Positions 10,918 through 20,495 of a stretch of 64,000 nucleotides of DNA are shown here, one piece after another; the first letter of the stretch is position 1; each line of letters opens with the position of its first letter. A model generated the notes under the pieces. It did no database searches. It was not told the origin of the DNA and saw nothing but the letters and a program-made list of their open reading frames with translations. This DNA is from Jaltomata sinuosa. Its lineage: Eukaryota; Streptophyta; Magnoliopsida; Solanales; Solanaceae. The stretch spans positions 1-64,000 of the forward strand of contig QJPP01004118.1 in the NCBI GenBank assembly GCA_003996215.1. Direction: 5' to 3'. Position numbers and translations under genes: made by a program.

Positions 10918-12070
10918 TGATTTTACTTGCATTGATTATGTTCTGATGATGGTTCCATGAGTGGACCGGGTTGTATTCTTGATATGTGATTGTTGCATGA
11001 TGGTCCTTGAGAGGTCGAGTGGTTGTACGTAATTATAGGGTTGGCCATAGTGTAAATTGAAATTGCATGTTAAACACTTAGGTGTTGTCTTAGGGATCCT
11101 TGGTTGGTCTGGGTTATGTGAAAAGGATATATGTTTATTGTCACGATAAATTGTTCAGTGTTTGTTAACTTGTTACATGGGATTGGTAAGCTAGGGGAAG
11201 GACTTAGAGTCTAGCTGTATTTTCTAGTTATTATCATCATGTTAGGAAATAGTCCTAGTCATCCTTGAGAGGTCAAGATACTTGTAAGTTTCTCCATAAG
11301 TGTAGGTTGTCTGGTTTGGCAGTTAGTTGGGTTACTTCTGGGTGTTTAGTCATAAGGGTTGACTTGAGTAGCGGAGTGGTAGTCTGGGTCAGGACTTAGT
11401 GGTCGGGCTAGTGGTAAGGATACTCGGGGAGTCTATAGGTTTAGTATGACTTGGAAAGTCCTAGTATGTCAGGATGCAGAGTCTCCGAGTGAGAGAGTTG
11501 GCAGCGGAAGGGATAAGAAGACTAGGGTTGATATTGGGTTGGGTGAAAGTGGATGTTGAGGGGTTGAAGTATTGTAGTTAATTGCCTTACCCTTGATTTA
11601 TTATATGACGGTATAGAATAAATTCGGATCGACCGATGATGCCTACCAGTACGTGTGTTTGCACTGATTCTACTCTTGCTATACCTTTTTGGGTATAGTC
11701 TGGTTGCAGGGTCAGCGATGTTTCATAGGTGTATGGTGAAGGTGATCTTCAACAGCTTCTACTATTTATTTCCATGGTGGGAGTTGCGTCCTATTACATT
11801 TTCCTGTATTTAATCCTATAGTAGCTCTTGTACCTGCTTAGACTAGATCCTAGGGAGGGTTGTTTCAAGTTGTAAAAGTGGTTTTACTGTATTCAATTTG
11901 TAAAGGGTTTTCCTGAAATAAAGGTTTGTAAACTTTTCATGTATTTAAAAAGAAGGTTGTTTATGGTTTACTTGATTTCTGCATATTACCCGTTAGATTG
12001 GGTGGTAAGGGTTTGCCTATCTAGGTACTTAGAGTTGGTTCCCGCAAGGCTCGATAGTTGGGTCGTGATA

Positions 12071-12822
12071 GTATGAATGCCCTCCCAACTAGGGTTACAG
12101 GTTGGCCTCATAATTAGCTCAGCTTGGGGTATGTCGGTTAACAGTAACTCCCACAGTTCGCATTTAGTATTGCATGACCTTGTTGTCAGTTATTCAGTTC
12201 AGTATTTAAACAGTTGCATATTCATCTACTTGATCATCACATCATTTTATATCTTTCAGTTTGATGTTTTAGTTTATCCTTCATGTTCAGTTTAGCTTAC
12301 CATATCCAGCATAGATGCATATATAGATTAGTGCATATCTCGCATGCTCAGTACATTCAAAGTACTAACACATACTTTTGTGCTACAACCTATTATGATG
12401 TAGGCTCAGACGTCCAACATCCAGACCGTGCTTAGTTTGATTTGCCAGCCTTCTCAGTAGCTGAGTTAGTGAATGCTAATATTTTGAGGATAGGATTTAC
12501 ATTCATTTATTTCAGACTTTTATTCAGTTTTATGACTTTTAGAGTTAGGTGGGGGCTTGTCCCAACAACTCATCTCAGTAGAGGCTTTCAGACATAGAGT
12601 TAGTTTTCAGCTTTTGTAGTTAGTTGACATTTCAGAATCTTCTTTATATATTCATAGATTGTTGGTTTACTTTCCAAACATACATTACTAAACCAGTTTA
12701 GCTTCTGCACAGATTTTGTTTTAATCAGAATGTATAGCATATGCTAGGTCATGGGTTAGCTTGGGATCACTTATGGCTCTAAGCACCATGTTGTATCTAG
12801 GGAGTAGCCTCGGGACATGACA
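12071..12822 (+). mobile_element. 3' fragment of an E2-type LTR
   Basis: The text from GTATGAATGCCCTCCC to CTCGGGACATGACA matches the last third of the E2 LTRs (18,367-19,121 and 25,640-26,425). Shared parts include the GGGTATGTCGGTTAAC block, the AAAGTACT...ACGCATACTTTTGTGCTAC block and the GGTTAGCTTGGGATCACTT block. No primer site follows, so it is a 3' LTR end or solo remnant. It breaks exactly where T2 ends, consistent with T2 having inserted into it. Confidence 0.75.
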
Positions 12823-13091
12823 ACAAGTAGATAATCAAAACCCATGTAATAATAAGCAAGATGAACTAATACACATTCATATTAATGCCATAAGAGTCTA
12901 CAACCTAGCTATAGAGTTTAGCTACTCATACTAGGAAAAGAAAATACAAGAAGAAATACAATAATAAACATAATTAAAGATTAAATAAAGAAGAAAATGC
13001 AAACTCTATGATGAAAATCTCTTAATCCTTCACAAGATCTCTTCCTCCCGTCTCAAAATATCAAAAGCTGCCCAAGAAAAATGACCTAATT

Positions 13092-13102
13092 CCTACTTAT
13101 AG
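13092..13102 (-). promoter_or_regulatory. TATA box of the 12,823-13,629 LTR fragment
   Basis: The minus strand reads CTATAAGTAGG. A GTGGAGAC/GTCTCCAC word cluster (13,130-13,320) lies just upstream. Confidence 0.5.
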
Positions 13103-13129
13103 ATGTTTAGATTTAAAGATAAAAATGCC

Positions 13130-13320
13130 CTTCCGCTCCACTTTTGTGGAGACGAGTTGGATTTTGTCTCCATATTTTTCTTCTTCAGGTTTTGTGTCTT
13201 CATGCTTCAGGTCATTTTCGTGGAGCAAAAATGTGACATTTTCATTTCATCTCCACTTGTCTCTGTTGGATAAAGGCATCTCAATTCTGTGGAGAAAATT
13301 TGTCTAGATGATTATTTTTG
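13130..13320. repeat. GTGGAGAC/GTCTCCA word cluster
   Basis: Words GTGGAGAC, GTCTCCAT, GTGGAGCA, TCTCCACTTGTCTC and GTGGAGAA occur in both orientations within 190 bp, about 310-500 bp from the LTR start. Confidence 0.65.
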
Positions 13321-13629
13321 TGAGTGGAACAGACATACTCATCTTCATACTTAGCCAAATTCAAGATCTTCTTCCATCAGAAATGGCTCCATAAAAACTA
13401 AACATGGGCACGATTTTTGTGTCTTCTGAATCTTCTCTTTTCTCACTCTTTTGCTCCAATTTTATCTTTTTCTCATCATTCTTGATCAAATTCTTGATTG
13501 AATATCTTCCTTGAGTTTCAAATCCAGAAATTCACCAATTAAAGTTAGTTAAGTTTATTAAATTATACTCAAAGACTATTAAAACTCAAGAAAAAGGCAA
13601 TCATAAGTTGGTAAAATACAAACTTATCA

Positions 13630-13808
13630 GGAGCTCTTGGCCTCGGCAGGTTCTAAAGCCACCAACTATTACAGGAAAAATAATACAATGAAAAAGAAGA
13701 TAAAAAAAGTTGCTTGAGAATAGATTTAAACTAAAAAATTTGACCTTCATAAAGGAGTTTAAGCTTGAAAAAATGATGGGAGGTAGTGGCTTGAGAAATG
13801 GAGAAGAA
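13630..13808. other. Unassigned short flank
   Basis: About 180 bp between the LTR fragment and the next solo LTR. It is AT-rich toward the right; I recognise nothing in it except the AAGAA target duplication at 13,804-13,808. Confidence 0.5.
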
Positions 13809-14334
13809 TGTAATGACCCTCATGGTCATTTTCTTATTTTCATTCCTTTTTATTATTTTGACCCTTCCCATAGCTTCCTCATGATTTGTTATATTGGTTA
13901 GGATGAGTGGCACGCTTGTTGAGGTGTTTTGTCGAGTTTTAGAAGAGTTTTTCTATTTTAAAACTCTTAAAGTTAGAATGTTTGACTTCAGTCAACATTT
14001 GGAGTAAATAGGTTCGGATGATAATTCCATCAACATTGTTAGCTTCAGAACATAGATTTTAGACTAGTGGAACCTTTGGTTTGGTCTTCGAGGCTTCCAG
14101 ACTCATTTTGGGCACTTGGGTCATTTTTAGACAAAACTATCGAAGTGTTGACTTCGGTCAATATTTTATCAAGATGACCTCTGTTGGTCATTTTGATAAT
14201 TCTATTGAGTCTAAAATATTATTTCCAATTGGGTAGCATATTTGATTTGTATTCACAGTATTTTGAATGAATCTCGAGAGTCCATTCGAAGACTTGTTGA
14301 GTTGTTGAAGTTTGTTGGTGTAGCTAGTGCTGGT

Positions 14335-14482
14335 GCAGTTGCTCTTGCGGAGCTTGGCTCACACCAGTGGAGCCGCACATATAGAGAAGCAGCCACACTG
14401 GCGATGGCTGGTGACCTAGGCAGCCTCCGTTCCTGTGGAGCTTTGGCCGCTCCTTCGGAGCCATTTCGATCCTTTTTTTGCA
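14335..14482. repeat. GGAGC/GCTCC word cluster in the S-family LTR
   Basis: Repeated words include GCGGAGCTTGGCTC, GTGGAGCCGC, CCTGTGGAGC and GCTCCTTCGGAGCC. The last of these is itself a GGCTCC-type hairpin. The cluster lies about 530-670 bp from the LTR start and upstream of the TATA-like box. Confidence 0.65.
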
Positions 14483-14624
14483 CCTGCAAAGTCGGAGGTT
14501 ACTATTGACCTCCACTTATGTGGTATATTTTTTTGTCGTTGCAGCGTCGCACCTTTGATGGTTTTTCCGTAGGAGCAACAATCGCTATACATTTAATGTA
14601 CCTTTCCCCTTCATTTCTCTAAGG

Positions 14625-14635
14625 CTATTTAAATA
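14625..14635 (+). promoter_or_regulatory. TATA-like box of the S-family LTR
   Basis: CTATTTAAATA lies after a pyrimidine-rich stretch and is a plausible TATA element for LTR transcription. Confidence 0.5.
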
Positions 14636-16598
14636 TTCCACCATTGTTGTAAGCTCATCTAAGAGAGAATTTCTCCATTCCTTACCAATTTCTTGAGTAC
14701 TTGAGGTAATTTTCTACCTCCTTTGTTCTTTTATGCGTCTAGTCATTAATTTCGCTTTTCGTTCTGCATTTGGCTCTCTATTTGCTTCATTTCCTCGTCA
14801 CTTTAAAGTGATCTTGAATACTCTATCATTTTCACCCAAATATTGGGCGTGCATCCCTTACCTCATAGGGAGCATAATTATGGAGTTTGGTTTTGGTTTC
14901 ATTGACGGTCCCCGAGGATCGACTTTTGACCTAATTTTTAGCCTAAAATTCTAATTATCAATATGGGTATCAAGTTCTTGTTTTGACTCATAGAATATGA
15001 TTATGATAATATGGCAGCATTCTGAGGCACCGTGAAAAGAAAAGGCTCTCGAGTGATGGTTCGCGATTATAGTTCAGCTTCGGGTAGGTTACGGTTTACC
15101 TCCTTTAGACTTTGCTCGACTAGATTTTATATTTTATAAGTTGTATGATTGTTAGTTTAGGGTGTAGGGCAGGATAGGCTTAAATCCCTTTTTCTTAAAT
15201 TATTGGCCATCTTCAAGACCATAAAATAGAAATATCCTATTTATTCTTAGTTTACGTGGTTGTACCCTTGACGTGGTTAGACTAGAATCCTAAGTATAGG
15301 TTTGTGGAGGATTTCTTGATAGGGTAGGTGTTTACTATTGATTTTTATGTTATCATTTTATTTTCGTGTTTTATTCCTATTTACTATGTAACTGTGGGCC
15401 CGAAGCTGTAGCTTTGGATTGAATGGAGTTCCAGGTCAGTTAGTTCTTATTTGGAGGATATTTTTGCCCTGTTTGATACATATTTATGTATACATATACA
15501 TGTATTTTCTTGCGATGGTACGCATATATTCATACATGCATGCACATGAATATTGGCATGGTTGAAGGAAAATATAGACTTTACGGGTTTTTTGAAAAGA
15601 AAGATGTACCACTTTTCTACAATTTTGAGGTTATGAAACGTATTTATGAATTTTTCACTATTTTTGGAATGGAAAGGAAAGTATCACTTTTTATACTCGG
15701 TCCGAGGGATGATTTTAGATCTTTTCTCCATTGCTTTTTGGTAATGAGCCTAAGGGCGTCCCAAGGAGCACATATTCGTGTGTTACTTTTATTGCATATA
15801 TTGATGAGACCAAGAGAAGCCTGCGAGATGATTTGGGAGCCTATAGGATGACCCCGAATCTTTGGGGTTTTACTTTTCTACATTGGTCACATATTGCACC
15901 ATCATTCCATAATGCACTGCATTCTCTTGTGTGCACATTTGAGTGTATTATCACCATTATTATTATCTTTATCTTATATCCGGCGTATGCTCCTTGGTTA
16001 TATCTGCTATGACTAGACTTAGGTGGATCCTGATAGTTAGTTTACTTTTATGCCTCTTATATTATATATTATCTTTTGAGCTCGGTCGACCTATGATGCC
16101 TACTGAGTACCCCATATTATAATACTCATACTATATTTTTACATCTTTTTATGATGCAGCACCTAGTACGAGCCACTCTCGTTGATCGCTTACTTGTTCG
16201 TGGCTTGGTGATGTTCGGATCGGGCTAAGCTTTTGGCGTCCGGCGATTTACTGCTTTCCTTCTTCATACTTACTATCGTTATTTTGTATGGTAGACAATG
16301 GTACCCTATATGGCCGTATTTCAGTACTGTAGATGCTCTTATACTGGTGGCACCAGGTCCGAGGTTTTTGGTTCTTATGTATGTACATATTTTACCTTTC
16401 TTGGTCTCTTCAGGACCCGACTGTATATTTAATACCATTATGTATGCATCTATATAAGTGTCCCCTTTTTTGTTATTATTTTACTTTTGTTATATCCGTT
16501 TTAGCTTTAGTTGTAGCATCATATCTGGGGTTTGGCTTGCCTACTGGAGGGTTTATAGTAGGTACCATCATGACCCAAGTTTGGATCGTGACCAAGAA

Positions 16599-16895
16599 GA
16601 ACAGAAAAATAAAATAAAAATTTGCTAAATATAAGCCTCTCAGGCGCCATCAATGAGTGTATCACATTCACTATGCCATGTTAGCAAAATGTATCAATAT
16701 GGCACATTAGGATCCTACTTTGGGTGTTTAAAATGGACAAAGTCTACTTGACGTGTCTAAGTGAATGTTGGTGTCAACTTTAAGGGGATGTTGATGGGTT
16801 TTGCCTTTTTTTTATATTTGTTTTCATAGTTGACTACATTATTTTGTATTACATATGTATTTTGATTGCACATTTGTATTTGTATAATTTGCTTT
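16599..16895. other. Unassigned interval between elements
   Basis: About 300 bp of AT-rich sequence with no reading frame or repeat I recognise. Its right part (TTGTATTTGTATAATTTG) resembles the TGTATTTTTGTATTTTG-rich sequence after E2 at 26,426. E2 therefore inserted into a TTGTAT-rich AT region. Confidence 0.5.
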
Positions 16896-16929
16896 TGTAA
16901 CATCCCAGAATCAGAACCAGCTACTGGAC

Positions 16930-17525
16930 TGTACTCAGCAGAAACATTTCAGAAAAGATTCAAGTTTCTAGGAACCATGGTTGAGATCACAGACCGTAGT
17001 TTGGAACCATGGTCCGTCGACTGAACCGTAGTCCCTATATCCAGTAGACCCCCATTTCATGCCTTAGGAACCACGATTCAAACCACGGATCATAGTTTAG
17101 AACCACGATCCATCTTGTCACTCATGGTTTCCCTTAATCAGAGGACCATCAGTCCAGGGCTCAGTAACCACGAGTCACATGATGAACCATCACTTACAAC
17201 CACAGTTCATTTTGTGGACTCGTGGAACCAGAACCTCAGAGACCCTTAGCCCTTGTCCCAGAAACCATGAGTCAGGTTACGGACCGTAGTTCAGAACCAC
17301 GGTCCGTCCTTTGACTCGTGGAATCCTCAGACCATACTAAAGTCCCAGGAACCACGAGTCACATAACGAACCATTGTTCAGGAGTACGGTCCATCCTGTA
17401 GAGTTGTGGTTCTCTCAAATCAGAGAACCCCTAAGACCCCTGGACAGGACCACGACTAAGTTGATGGTCCGTCGTCTAGTACTACGGTCCGTCAACAAAG
17501 TCGTGATCCCTGAGTCGCAATTTTC
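16930..17525. repeat. CCACGAGTC / GGACCGTAG word cluster, E2 5' LTR
   Basis: For nearly 600 bp the LTR is built from short words in both orientations: AACCACGAGTC, GGACTCGTGG, CGGACCGTAGT and CCACGGTCCGTC. CCACGAGTC is complementary to GACTCGTGG, and GACGGACCGTGG to CCACGGTCCGTC. The cluster ends about 50 bp before the TATA-like TCTTTTAAGG. Confidence 0.85.
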
Positions 17526-18564
17526 AGCAGAATTCTTTAAAATTTCCTAGGATTATTCCAGACCTTTCCTACCTCTTTTAAGGCCTAAGCTACATCGTTT
17601 TACGTTGTCTAAGACTAATAAATTAATCAAAAACTATCTAAAACCTCTTTTCTCCTAGAATCATCAGACTTAGAAAGAAAAGAAATAAAAGAGGCCATAG
17701 TTTTCTCTCAAGAACAAGAAGAGGTCTTCTTCAAGTTCAGCCCCGAAATCCAAAGGATTTCTCCGTAGTTTTCTTCACCAGGTATGTAGAATTTCACTAG
17801 TTAGTTCCTTGCACTCACTAGGTCCCTAGAACTCAATCAATTTCTGTAGTTTATCCATGATTACTTAGACCTAGGGTATAAACCCTAGAGATTTCCTTAT
17901 TGTTCAGATGCTATAACTTATATGATGCTTAATTCACGTTCTTAGAGAATTAGCATAGTTTCATGTATAGAACTCAGAAACCCTAGCTTGTGTTAATTTT
18001 AGTATTTCATAAATTATGCTTGCTAGGCAGATTAGTCAGACAATTATGCTTCAGAATTCGAATACCATGTCTTTCAGTATATGTATGTTGCATTCTCAGA
18101 TTTTATCAGTGTTTTGAGCTATCCAGTATTATAGTTGCATCTTTAGCTTTATATTCAGTTGGGAGTAAACTTAGCATCGAGTGGACGAAGGGATGAATGC
18201 TCACCCGCCAGTTTAGGCTGAGACCTTTAGCAGCAATTGAGTCCCAAAACTACGGCGCCACCGTAAGTTCTAAAGGGGTCACCTGTCAGATTAGGCTTGA
18301 CACCCTTTTCCCTTGTGGACATCAGTTTAGCGGATCCACGTCGGACTTGTTTGTACCCGTGGAAAGGTATGAACACCCTTCCATCCACGGTTATAGGGTA
18401 GCCCCATAGTTAGCTCAACTTGGGGTATATCGGTTAATAGTATCTCCCACAGTCATACTCATGTTGCATTAACCTTATATTCAATTACTCAGTTTAGCAT
18501 GTGATATACTCACGATATTTATTTGGTTGTTGCATCTCAGCTTACTTCTCAATTTATGCATCAG

Positions 18565-18579
18565 TATATATATATATAT
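18565..18579. repeat. (TA)n in the E2 5' LTR
   Basis: About seven TA units. The equivalent tract in the 3' LTR is about three times longer. Confidence 0.85.
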
Positions 18580-18661
18580 CCATGTTCAGTTGTTATGTTG
18601 TTCAGCTTAGTTCATATCCCGCATGCTCATTATATTCAAAGTACTGACGCATACTTTTGTG

Positions 18662-18682
18662 CTACATCATTTTATGATGTAG
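18662..18682. other. Stem-loop in the E2 5' LTR
   Basis: CTACATCA, five bases, TGATGTAG: an 8-bp perfect stem. It is identical at 25,966-25,986 in the 3' LTR. The E2-type fragment keeps the right arm at 12,396-12,403 with a mutated left arm. Confidence 0.65.
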
Positions 18683-19125
18683 GTTCAGGCGCTCAGTATT
18701 CAAATTGCACATAGATTGATTTTTGGTCCATACTCAGCAGCTGCAGTGGTGATTCCTCTTAGTTTGAGGATGAAGACAAGTTTTACCTTTCAATCTTATT
18801 ATTTCAGTTTTTGGATTGTTAGAGTTAGGTGGGGGCATGTATCAACAACTAATCTCGGTTAGAGGCTTTCAGACATAGATTAGATTTAGCTTGAGTTGAT
18901 AGTGTTGTTCTTCAGTTATGACTACACTCCTATAGATTTTATATTCAGACATGTTTGTTTTGGGCTTTTCCCTATTGTAATTCTTAAACTGTTTTCAGCT
19001 TCCGCACAGTATAAGTATTTATCTTGAAATTATTTAGATATGCCAGACCATGGGTTAGCTTGGGGTCACTTGTGACTCTAAGCATTATGTTACGTCTATG
19101 GGGTAGCCTCAAGTCCTGAGAAACT

Positions 19126-19137
19126 TGGTATTAGAGC
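19126..19137 (+). other. E2 primer-binding site (initiator Met tRNA type)
   Basis: TGGTATTAGAGC lies 4 bp after the 5' LTR, one transition away from TGGTATCAGAGC. Confidence 0.85.
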
Positions 19138-19343
19138 ATCAGGTTTAAGTGTCCTAGGGTGTCTGAAAGCCGCGTCAAGTAGAGCCTTCTTCATGGGTGT
19201 GAAGCGCACCACACTTATAGGGGAGGAGCTATGAGATGTCATTAAGAATAACTTCCCTTCTTTCTTTTCCCTCTCGTGCTATAGAGTATCAACTCTATTT
19301 AATCTGCTTCTATTCTAACTCATGCTCTTCACATTTTAGAAAA

Positions 19344-20410
19344 ATGCCTCCCAAAAGAGCTAACGCTAGGAATAAGCTAGCAGATCTAGTAGACCCATTG
19401 AATGAGCAAGTCACGCATAACAAATTCAGGGTTTCTTTCCAAGTGCTTGCTCAGTACATGACCTCCCAAGTTAATCAGCAAGCTGCAGCACTAGCTTCAC
19501 CTCAGACTAACACCGCTGCAGCAAGGATTCGGGACTTTGCTCGGATGAACCCTCCCGAATTTCATTAGTCTAAGTCAGAAGAAGATCCACAAGAGATTTT
19601 AGATGACATTCAGAAGGTGACAAACATTATGGGTGTCACTCCAGTCGAGGGTGCAGATTTGGCCGCCTATTAGTTAAAGGGAGTGGCCTACACTAGGTAC
19701 CAGCAGTGGAAAGAATCTCGTGGTACAAATGCAGGTTTAGTGAGTTGGAATCTTTTCAAAACTGCTTTTCTAGACCAGTTTTTTCCACTAGAGCTTAGGG
19801 AAGCCAAGGTTTAGGAATTCCTTAACCTTAAGCAGAATGACATGAGTGTGAAGGACTATGCTCTCAAGTTCACACAGCTATCCAAGTATTATCCAGTGAT
19901 AGTAGCTAACTCCAGGGCCCGTATGAGCAAGTTCGTATCTGGTGTATCGGATGATGTGGTCAAAGAGTGCAAGATTGCTATGTTAATTATGGAGATGGAT
20001 TTATCTAGATTGGTTACTTATGCCCAGCAGATTGAGGAGGAGAAAATCAAGTAAAGGGGAGAAGATAGTAAGCGGGCTAGGACAAGAGACTTTAGCTAAT
20101 CTAGGCAGAAGTCAGAGGGTGGTAATCGCTCTCATTTTTGTCAGAAGAATTCAACTCCAGCTCTATCTTCTGCTAGTGCCCCAGTGCCTAAATTCAAGAA
20201 GGATAAACCGGATAGAGCATCTGGCTCTAAGTCCCAAGGTACAGTTACTAACGAGTGCACCCATCTAGTGTGTAAGAAGTATGGTAGGAACCATCAGGGT
20301 GAGTGCATAGCATGTAGTGGAAATTTCTTTGGGTGTGGTAAGCCAGGCCATAGGATGAAAGAGCGCCCTGAAAATTCTCAGAAGGGAAGGGATGCTCGTT
20401 CGTAGAATCA
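19344..20410 (+). pseudogene. E2 gag (capsid-nucleocapsid) pseudogene
   Basis: The frame starts with ATG at 19,344 (MPPKRANARNK) and runs with in-frame stops at 19,566, about 19,673, about 19,812, 20,052, about 20,097 and 20,403. Recognisable gag blocks include MNPPEFH, YQQWKESRG, LFKTAFLDQFFP and FTQLSKYYP. The zinc knuckle is FFGCGKPGHRMKERP. The first and last of the four CX2CX4HX4C ligands are replaced (Cys to Phe, Cys to Arg), so it should not bind zinc. In life gag packages the element RNA in cytoplasmic particles. It is in the same frame as the protease and RT that follow, as expected for a single gag-pol polyprotein. Confidence 0.88.
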
Positions 20411-20495
20411 GGCCAGCTCTGCAGCAGATCCAGCAGGTCACCTCACTCAGCAGGGTGCCTCGTCTGGTGCAGGTGGTGGTCAGCACCATAACAGA

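Larger units (their letters stand above)
9613..12070 (+). mobile_element. LTR C (3' LTR of T2)
   Basis: Starts TATTATAATAATTGGATCC after the lead-in GATGGGTAAATTGGTATC and ends GGTCGTGATA. Both termini are degraded from TG...CA by transitions. It contains the CTATAGTG/GCTATAG cluster (9755-9822), four GGTACC units (10,760-10,917), the GGACCGGGTTGT core (near 10,963), and the CGACCGATGATGCCTACC box (near 11,630). The end of T2 abuts GTATG, the candidate target duplication; the left duplicate is outside the window. Short frames such as the one at 9976-10,194 have no recognisable product. Confidence 0.8.
12823..13629 (-). mobile_element. Athila/Tat-like LTR fragment
   Basis: Read on the minus strand the fragment starts TGATAAGTTTGTATTTTACC at 13,629, like the E6 LTR start TGATAAGTCGGTAATCTACC. 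The block GTTTAGCTACTCAT near 12,917 matches GATTTAGCTACTCATG near 4104 in the 3423-4878 solo LTR. Only about the first 0.8 kb is present; the rest was lost at the junction with the E2-type fragment. The short frame 13,125-13,307 is not credible as a gene. Confidence 0.65.
13809..16593 (+). mobile_element. Solo LTR (S family), duplication AAGAA
   Basis: The element runs from TGTAATGACCCTCATGGTC to GGATCGTGACC and is flanked by an exact 5-bp repeat AAGAA at 13,804-13,808 and 16,594-16,598. At 2785 bp with no coding sequence, it is a solo LTR. It carries a TATA-like box (14,625-14,635) and the conserved box CGACCTATGATGCCTACTG near 16,086. It is related to the larger solo LTR at 33,170-54,048, which starts TGTAACAACACTCAT. 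The terminal CA has decayed to CC. Frames inside it (14,242-14,508, 15,486-15,851, 15,731-16,012) show no family resemblance. Confidence 0.85.
16896..19121 (+). mobile_element. E2 5' LTR
   Basis: Begins TGTAACATCCCAGAATC and ends CCTGAGA, decayed from the GTGACA end kept in the 3' LTR. Immediately downstream is AACT and the primer-binding site. It includes the word cluster (16,930-17,525), a TCTTTTAAGG TATA-like stretch near 17,573, and a conserved stem-loop (18,662-18,682). Confidence 0.88.

Noticed and set aside
14242..14508. Overlapping frames on both strands of the S-family LTR
   Set aside because: They translate the GC-rich word cluster; frames are open on both strands because of composition.
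15486..16012. 121- and 93-codon frames in the S-family solo LTR
   Set aside because: Lie wholly inside an LTR with exact target duplications; no recognisable domain.
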